The position numbers and the translations under genes were made by a program. From Pegoplata infirma (lineage: Eukaryota; Arthropoda; Insecta; Diptera; Anthomyiidae): DNA of 64,000 nt. Shown piece by piece: positions 57,090 to 64,000 of the stretch. Location: contig OY992537.1 of the NCBI GenBank assembly GCA_963921195.1, positions 64,406,400 to 64,470,399 on the forward strand, given 5' to 3'. Within the stretch, counting starts at the first letter, position 1, and each line of letters starts with the position of its first letter. The notes under the pieces were generated by a model. It did no database searches, was not told where the DNA came from, and saw only the letters and a program-made list of their open reading frames with translations.

Positions 57090-58352
57090 AACAAAGAAGG
57101 TCTTTCACAGGGCATCCACCGATTGTCCTAAAACTAAGGCGACCAGATTTTGAAAATAAAAATAGAGGACATAAAGAAAAAAAGTAAAAAAAAAATCGAA
57201 TTCAAAATTGTTTACATATTTTACAGACAAATTTACATATAAATTACCGCGAGTATCACCAAGCGGTGATCAACACCTTTTTAACGGTGTATTAGAAGTG
57301 AAAATCAGACAAAAACGGCAAAGTTTAATTTTCCGTAAAATTGAATTAAAAAGCATCAAAAAACTGACAGAAACATCTCGTTATCTCGAGTCTGTGGTTA
57401 GATATTTAAAAATTTGTATTTTTCATGAATTCAAAATTCGATAAATTTTTTATTCATGAAAATTACAAGTTTTTGACCCTTTTTGACACGTTTTAGCTCA
57501 TGATAGATTATAGACAAAACCCAAATATTTTGGGAATGATCATAAAAAATGTCAAAGTTAATTTTTAGGGCGGTACAAGTTTAACCTTTTTTTGCCCATA
57601 TAAGGTGAGTCAGTCTAATACACGTCCATCCAGCAAGTTGAACGACGATACTGCCAAATAAAATTCAATTTGTTTTAATTTATAAAAATAAAACAAATAT
57701 TGATCGTGCTTTAAAAAATAAAGAGGACAAAAAGGACAGAACCTGAAAAAAAGAAGACAGAAAGAGGACACAAATTTTATAGAGTACAGCTAATTTAAAT
57801 AGAGTATTGTCTTCTAAAAAAGAGTACGTATGGTCACCTTACTAAAACTTGCATAGGGGAAAGAGGGGAGTAAAATAAGAATTACCTGTTTTTTCTTAGC
57901 TGCCCAATCCCACATTTAGCGTAATTTTTTCAAAAATTTCTTCAAAATAAACTATATGAACATTTTATACAGATCGAAAGGTTTTTGAAGGCCTATACAA
58001 TGGTGTATCGGTCGTGTCGAAATTCGATTTCGTTAAATCTTTATTTTTAAAAAATGTAAAACTATAGGAAAGTTTCTATGGAGAGGTATATACTTACTAC
58101 CGCCACAATCACATTTAATAATCCCCATTCAAATTAAGCTGACCCGTATTTTTGCGTTTGGCGAAATTCCTGCTTGTTCGGATTTTATTCGGATTTTCTC
58201 GAAAGACCACATTTTTTTCATAAGGTTACAACCCTTTTTTAAATTTGTGATTGGGCAGCAAAAAAAACATGTAACTCTTATTTTTCTCCCCTCATTCCCA
58301 TATCCAAGTTTCAGGACAATCGGTGGGTGCCCTCTGAAATAACTCTCTTGTA
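57090..58352. mobile_element. Inverted-repeat element (ACAAAGAAGG / ACAAGAGAGT)
   Basis: Left end ACAAAGAAGGTCTTTCACAG continues GGCATCCACCGATTGTCCT; right end AGGACAATCGGTGGGTGCCC is its inverse. 1.26 kb, no transposase. Termini resemble the 27003 family. Confidence 0.6.
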
Positions 58353-58417
58353 AGTCGAGGGTAAAGCTTAGACATTTGTCCTTACGATGCAGAACTCATT
58401 TGGTTAGTTGTAGAAAG

Positions 58418-58810
58418 ACTCATTGTCTTTCAATGATGTCTTATTCCGTAGTATCGAGAATAATGTTTTTTGGGAAAAAGACTTTACTAAAAAAGTGTCC
58501 CAACAGTTAAAGCGACTGATGAAATGTATTATGCATCTTAAAGAGAAATGTTTGGGATTTACCCTTGAATTATTTTTAAGTCGTCAGCACATCGGGGTTC
58601 AAGTTGTCAAAATATGTCCAAAAACTCGATGTTTTTATATTTTAAATTTCTCAAAAACCTTATGTATTGGAATAGTTTGGAGACCGGATTTGTGACTGCG
58701 AGAATAATTGTAATCATGTGTATAAAATGGCGTTCCATTCACATCCAGTTTTTTTCATATTAGTAGCGGAAAAATCGTTTTTGGGGAATAAGACATCATT
58801 GAAAGACAAT
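58418..58810. repeat. Inverted repeat TCATTGTCTTTCAATGATGT
   Basis: TCATTGTCTTTCAATGATGT at 58420 and ACATCATTGAAAGACAATTG at about 58788 form arms around 350 bp. The frame at 58423-58695 lies inside and is not recognised. Confidence 0.5.
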
Positions 58811-58899
58811 TGGTGCTCTATGGGTTAAGGCGGCGACGGTGAATTTTTTTAACTTTGACCTTAATTTTATTCAAAAACCTTATGTGCTGGAAAAGTTTG

Positions 58900-60710
58900 G
58901 AGACCAGATTTGTGATCACTTGAGCAATTGCAATTAACTGTAAGGTTGCGTCCCGGCATGGGCTGTCTATAAGATGTTTTCATCTTTGTCGATATGCGGC
59001 TATAACTTTAAGCTCTCCGATGTTATTGAAGGTTCTACCAAGACAAAGAGACATGACAATTATTTCTTTAAGTGTAGATCGCCGCCAGGTGTTTTTTGGT
59101 CGACCTGGTCTTCTGCTTTCTTGTGATTGTAAACAACGGCGTGGTTTTATATTTCTTCAGGTGGCTTACGAAGAGTATGCCCTATCCAACCAAATTTTCT
59201 TCTTCGAATTTAATTGTTTTTGCCCCGAACACATCATTGATTATTGTACGGGGCTAGAACAATTTAAGTATTGAAAACTCTGAGTTTGTTTTGTAAGACT
59301 TCTGAAACAAACCAAGTTTCGCATTCTTAGAGAAGCACAGAAAGAATACATGCTTTGAATATATAATTTTCTTTCTTAGAGCTGTAGGTGGTCGAGTTTC
59401 ATATTTTATGCAGGATCAGATCAGTTGATGTTAGGTTTATTTGCATCTCCTTTATTTTTGAGGCATATATTCTGAGGCCAGCTTTGTCGGATTCTCGAGA
59501 GAGGCTAGGTTTGCATATCGCAAAGCCAGCGTGATAGTTCGAACTTGTCGTCCGCGTAGTCAAGCGATTCAAGCGGGATATTAGGTCAAAGGGGTTCCAA
59601 ACAATTCCTCGAGAATGTTACCATTTGTGCGACGGGAAACTGCATTCATAACAATAAGAAAAAGCAAAGTTGACAGCAAAATTCGGAGTTGGTTTTATAT
59701 GACTCCGAAACAAACCAAGCTCGCGTCCGTAGAGAAGCACAAAGAGAACACATGCTTTGAATATATAACTTTTTGTCTTATTGCTGTAGGTGGTCGAGTT
59801 CCATATTTAATGCAACTGCATATATGCACCAAGTGCCTTTTTAATTCGATTGTCGACATCTTTTACAGTTCCACCCTTTTCAGTTATCATGCTACGCAGA
59901 TATTGAAACTCTTCCCCGCTAGGCACTGCACTTTTCAAAAGAATCACTTGATGTGTTTTTGAGGCATTTATTCTGAGGCCAACTTTGTTGGATTCTCGAG
60001 AGAGGCTTGGTTTGCATATCGCAAATCCAGTGAAATAGTTCGCACTTGTCGTCCACGTAGTCAAGAAATTCAAGCTGGATATTAGGTCGGAGGGGGCTCC
60101 AAACAATTCTTCGAGGATTGTAATCATTTGTGCGACGGGAAACTGCATCCATAACAATAAGAAAAAGCAAAGGTGACAGCAAGCATGCTTGTTAACGCCA
60201 GAAATCGTGCTAAATGGTTCAGACATTTTTCCTTCATAAAGTACAGTGCATTGAAAGCTGTCTTATTTGCTGCGTATTACAGAAATAATCTTATCTGACA
60301 CTCCCATATTCTTCATATCGGCACATATACCTTCTCTATGAATAGAATGAAAGCTTTCTCGTAGTCGATAAATAGGATGTATAATGGAGATTGCATTTCC
60401 ACGGCTTTTTCGATTATAATCCTAAGGCTGTTGATTTGGTCAACACATGATCTGCCACTTCGGAAACCAGCCTGTTCGGGACGTATGATTTTCATAAAAA
60501 CTTTCGTGACCACGCGCAAATTAGTAATGCCTCTCCAGTTATTACAATAGGTTACATCTCCTGGCTTAGATAATTTTACGGTAATAGGAAACACTTCAGT
60601 GTTCCATATTTGGAGAAATAATAAATGAGGTATGTTTGCAAAAAATATAGGGTCCGCTTTAAGTACTTCTGCAGTAAAAATATCGACACCAGCTATTTTT
60701 CCCATTTCCT
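58900..60710 (-). pseudogene. Non-LTR retrotransposon ORF2 remnant (reverse transcriptase to C-terminus)
   Basis: Minus-strand translation in pieces gives NNWRGITNLRVVTKVFMKII, EQAGFRSGRSCVDQINSLRI, LYILFIDYEKAF (RT motif A), LLSPLLFLIVMD, LDYVDDK (YADD-box equivalent decayed to YVDD), VGLRINASKT, and, nearest 59000, FGWIGHTLRKPPEEI, the C-terminal motif of many LINE ORF2 proteins. Frameshifts and stops show it is dead. Upstream endonuclease is absent, as in 5'-truncated LINEs. Confidence 0.8.
59299..60180 (-). repeat. Tandem partial duplication within the LINE
   Basis: The segment from GAAACAAACCAAG through GCTGTAGGTGGTCGAGTT, CGAGAGAGGCTAGGTTTGCA and GCGACGGGAAACTGCATTCA occurs twice in the same order and orientation (about 59305-59680 and 59705-60180). 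The first copy has a deletion after TATTTTATGCA. Confidence 0.65.
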
Positions 60711-60719
60711 GACTATTTT

Positions 60720-61645
60720 GCGTTATGCAGATTCTTCTGTAAACATATATTTTCTGTATACATATCGCTCATTTACTTTTATAGTGTCATAACTCAAAAT
60801 ATGTCGTTTTTGGGTAAACCATACAGAATTATTTGTTATATCCTGCTTTATATTGTGTCAAAAATTCGTATTAATATCTTCTAAACTCACCGTTTGAGAA
60901 GAGAACGCGCCATTTTAACATTTTCTATGTACGGGCCTTTTACAATGAAAAAAAGTTTCAAATTTAAAATCAAACATTTTGCGTTATGACACTATACAAG
61001 TAAATGAGCGATATATTAAAATAAGTTGCATTGTTTTTGTAATGCGTTTTCTATGTAATGCATGAACCGATTTTGTTTTTGCAAACTTCCCATGAAAGGG
61101 AAGATTGCAAAAACTTGATCCATGAGTTACATGCATTTTTGTGCACGTACCTGTAGTTTTGCAGATATGGCGCATATGGGGAAATATTTGGAAGGTTTCT
61201 CAAAGGGCTACATACTTAGGATAAACCAATGTACGTTGGTACTTTTCGATTTCCTAAATATTAATGGTCTCATAAACTTGAAATTTTGATTCTAAGGGAG
61301 GAAATGGGTAATAGGAGTACCATAGCAATTGCTCTACGAAGTGTGCAGAGGGTTTGCTAATTTTAAAGACATTGCAATTTCGTTTGAAATTAATGGCTTT
61401 TTCTTTTCTTGAACAATTTTTCACATTTTCTGCCCTTTGTTCGTAGTTCTTCTGAAAGTTATTCTTATTATTTTAATTAAAGTTTACAAGGAATTTTTTG
61501 AAATTATTTTTCACTGTAATAACTTAAACTATTAAGGAGTTTTCATTTGAATTTAAAATGTTAAATGTTGATGTTAAAAATTTCAAGAAATTTTCCATTT
61601 TGTTTGATGTTAATTTTCACAGTAAAACTGAAGTGAAATAAAAAA
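60720..61645. other. AT-rich sequence, no gene
   Basis: Contains an inverse pair around CATTTACTTTTATAGTGTCA (60770) and TGACACTATACAAGTAAATG (60985), bounding a possible 230 bp MITE, and a diverged copy of the 56700-56860 block at 61440-61640. Confidence 0.45.
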
Positions 61646-61647
61646 AA

Positions 61648-62425
61648 ACAAGTAAAATTGTTATATTCCGCTGTACCGAACCTTAAATACCCTCCAACAT
61701 GCTAAAAAATAAAATTTAAAGGGAAGTTTGTATTGGAGGAAGTGCGATGGTGGGGAATACCTTTCCCCGTCGCGATAAATAAAACAAATTCATTTTTTAT
61801 GCTTTTTAAATTAATTCTTTATATCCAAGCCCACAAAATGGAGAGGGCCGAACTTACTTTAATCTTCTAATATAAAAATCTTTCATTTGTAGAGCAACAA
61901 TGCGAGAAACATGTAAAAAAATCGTTTTTTAGAGGTTGGTTTAGTTCTTCAAGGGAAACTTTTTCCCCTTGGGCCGATTTTGCCCATTTACATACTTAAC
62001 CTGCTAACGATCATAAGACAATAAAATTTTATTATCATTATTTAAATACGTTTTTAATCCACGCCCCCAAAAAAGGGCGGCCCAAAGAAAACGACATTTT
62101 CTAGTGTGGAATTTCGGACTTCTTTTGACATAAAAATGATTTATTTCCTTAATAAAAGTATAAAAAAAGTCTGTCAAATAAATGTTTCCACCTGATCCAA
62201 TTTGGCCCATCTCCGAACTTAACCAGCCTATGACCATAACACATATTCGTGCAAAACCTCAGGACTAACATAAGCTTTATTATTTTGGACAGTATCTTGT
62301 CCTCCACAGACGGATGGACATAACTAGAATGTCTTAGAATCGATCATTGATCAATAAAAAGATGCATTATGGATTCCAAGAACGATATTTCGATGCTTTA
62401 CACACGGAATGACAAAGTGAGTGTG
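61648..62425 (-). mobile_element. HINE of the 53231 subfamily
   Basis: Plus-strand start ACAAGTAAAATTGTTATATT with the 3' hairpin, then TACCCTCCAACA. The other end has GATCGATTCTAAGACATTC in reverse and CACACGGAATGACAAAGTG. Hairpin partly eroded. Confidence 0.6.
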
Positions 62426-62429
62426 CCCA

Positions 62430-63660
62430 TAAAATGGTGGCAAAATTTGGTAATGGCATTTCATTCCTCTTTATTTAGAGCTTTTATAGATTTTGCTCTC
62501 CTGATTCCAAAACTGCAATCCAAATTTTTGTAGCACGTACCGTTTTTGAGATATTCGCGGTTTAAAAGTCTATTAACCAATAATTGGGGGTCCACTGTTA
62601 CACTCAAAAAAATTAAACTGTAAAGTTAACAAAAATTTTTTTGCTAACTCGAGTTTACTGGCTTTTTAGCAAATTTTTAGTTAAAATCAGCGTTTTAACT
62701 ACTTTTTTGAGTTAAGTTCAATTTACGGAAATACTAGTTTTTAATAAAATTTGAATTAATTTGTTTTGTTGAATTTTAAACTGAGTTTACGAATTTTTAC
62801 TAATTAATTTGTTGACTTCTCGTAACATATTTGTTAAGTGAAAATTTTATTATATATTTCTTGTGTAGCCTCCTATGCAAATCTCATAAGTTCTATTTAA
62901 GCTGAACTTAATGCTGTAAAAAAATGAAAAAAATAAGTGAAGTGTTAGTGTTTAAAACCAATATTTAACAAACTTACAATTTTTTACAAAAAAGTAACAA
63001 AAAGTTTAGCTGAATTCAACTATTTTTTTTTTTTTAAGATGTACATAAAAATGTTACAAAATTTTCAGCTGAATTTTTAGTTAAAGTTACACCTTTTTTT
63101 TTGCTATATTCATTCTACGAAAAGGCAGCTAAATATTTTTAGTTAAATTAACTAGAAATTTAGTAGGTTCAAAATCAGGTGCTTTTTTAGTTAAATTTAA
63201 CTAAATTTTTTGCTAACTTTACAGTTTTTTTTTTTGAGTGTACATATTCTTACTATGCTTCCAAAAAAAGGGCTCGATTTCATATAAAATGGACCTCCTG
63301 ATTCCAAAACTGCAATCCAAATTTTCTAGCATTCTCTATTTTTCAGATATTCGCTTTTGAAAATTTTTGCACGCAGATATCTCGAACGCAAATAACTCGA
63401 AAACGGAACATGCTAGAAAAATTTGGATTGCAGTTTTGGAATCAGGAGGAGGTCCACTTTATATATTTGTTTTGTTTTTTATTTTTTAATAGCAATATCT
63501 CAAAAACGGTGCGTGCTGGAAAATTTTTGGTGACAGATTTGGAATCAGGAGAGCACAACTCGAAAACAGGATCAGCTAGGATGTTCGTGCCATCACCCAA
63601 TTTTATCACCATTTTTACTAAACCAAAACTTGCTTGAAGAGGGGTGTGTGGGGGGGTATA
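62430..63660. repeat. Inverted transposon debris around a TA-MITE
   Basis: CTGATTCCAAAACTGCAATC appears at about 62500 and 63298, with its inverse GATTGCAGTTTTGGAATCAG at about 63427, forming a palindrome at 63286-63455. The TA-MITE 62601-63240 is inserted in this sequence. Confidence 0.5.
62601..63240. mobile_element. TA-MITE with AACTGTAAAGTTAA termini
   Basis: Ends CACTCAAAAAAATTAAACTG and inverse CAGTTTTTTTTTTTGAGTG, TA at 62599-62600 and 63241-63242. Interior TTAGTTAAAT motifs. Confidence 0.75.
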
Positions 63661-64000
63661 AAAATTGAACTTAAGTCCTCAGATTGAACCCTAATTTAAT
63701 TAAAATCGTTATTAAGCTCTTTTTACTGTAAGACATCTTCTCAAAAAGTTTCAAAAAAAAAAATTACCAAGAATATAATATTATTACAAAGCCATTGCTA
63801 TCAAATTGTTATTATAAAAGCAAAATGTATGTTTACTGCAAAAAAAAGAAAAAATAATTTTATTGACGCAAGAAATCGAAATACCAAACAACATACCAAT
63901 CAACCAACAATATCTTTCTAAAACCAATCCAATTCAATCCATCCATCGAACGTATCCAAAACCAAAACAAACCATCAATCCATCCAACCTATCAACCAGC
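63660..64000. other. Right edge, CA-rich sequence
   Basis: From about 63860 the plus strand becomes CA-rich and G-poor (ACCAAACAACATACCAATCA and similar), unlike the rest of the window. It could be an untranslated leader or intron of a gene continuing to the right; no coding frame is visible. Confidence 0.25.

Noticed and set aside
59615..59962. 115-codon plus-strand frame
   Set aside because: Antisense shadow of the minus-strand LINE reverse transcriptase.
1..64000. Search for retroviral or LTR-retrotransposon coding regions
   Set aside because: No gag, protease or integrase motifs were seen; the only reverse transcriptase remains are of LINE type.

Overview
This window looks like nuclear DNA from a higher fly (Diptera, Brachycera), probably a large-genome calyptrate such as a blowfly or house-fly relative. 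The gene models are interrupted by short GT-AG introns of about 60-75 bp. The background is very AT-rich. The dominant repeats are DINE-1/HINE-like elements of the kind known from flies, recognised by a TATACCCT start, a GTCCGTCCGTCTGTC segment and a 3' hairpin followed by ACTTGTTT. The species call is inference; the dipteran call rests on gene and repeat character.

Four protein-coding genes are supported. (1) 8454-8672, minus: first coding exon of GOLPH3 (sauron/rotini type). The rest lies off the left edge, so about 8.4 kb of repeats at the left are its first intron. (2) 13988-14529, plus: a complete two-exon mitochondrial monothiol glutaredoxin (Grx5 type, CGFS). (3) 23444-29609, plus: a complete four-exon NEDD1/Grip71 gene, the WD-repeat gamma-tubulin recruitment factor, with a 4.1 kb transposon-filled intron. 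(4) 37898-51040, minus: a complete seven-exon inward-rectifier potassium channel (Irk/Kir). All splice phases join to give 431 codons. Read-through of its third exon gives a second, tail-bearing open end with its own polyadenylation signals. Genes 1 and 2 are head to head, 2 and 3 in tandem, 3 and 4 convergent. The genes share no pathway.

Most of the remaining sequence is mobile or repetitive DNA, often nested. 17181-23210 is a stack of insertions: an inverted-repeat element, then a hAT-like element in it (8-bp duplication GATTTGAC), then a second hAT-like element inside the terminus of the first (8-bp duplication GTTTGGGA), carrying a HINE and a palindromic MITE that itself holds a TA-duplicating MITE. 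Nine MITEs in the window share a CAC-plus-A-tract end and mostly TA duplications, but each has a different internal motif. Other items are two nearly identical tRNA-derived SINEs, a roughly 2 kb foldback, decayed LINE pieces on both strands, long arrays of a 'TTTCCGCGAGAGGATC' repeat at 1-3840 and 30370-35200, and a degenerate tandem exon-like array at 44380-48000 in the first Irk intron.

The right end (about 55.4-64 kb) holds no recognised coding gene. It has transposon debris, a minus-strand LINE, and two CA-rich stretches (56160-56350 and 63860-64000) that resemble untranslated leader sequence.
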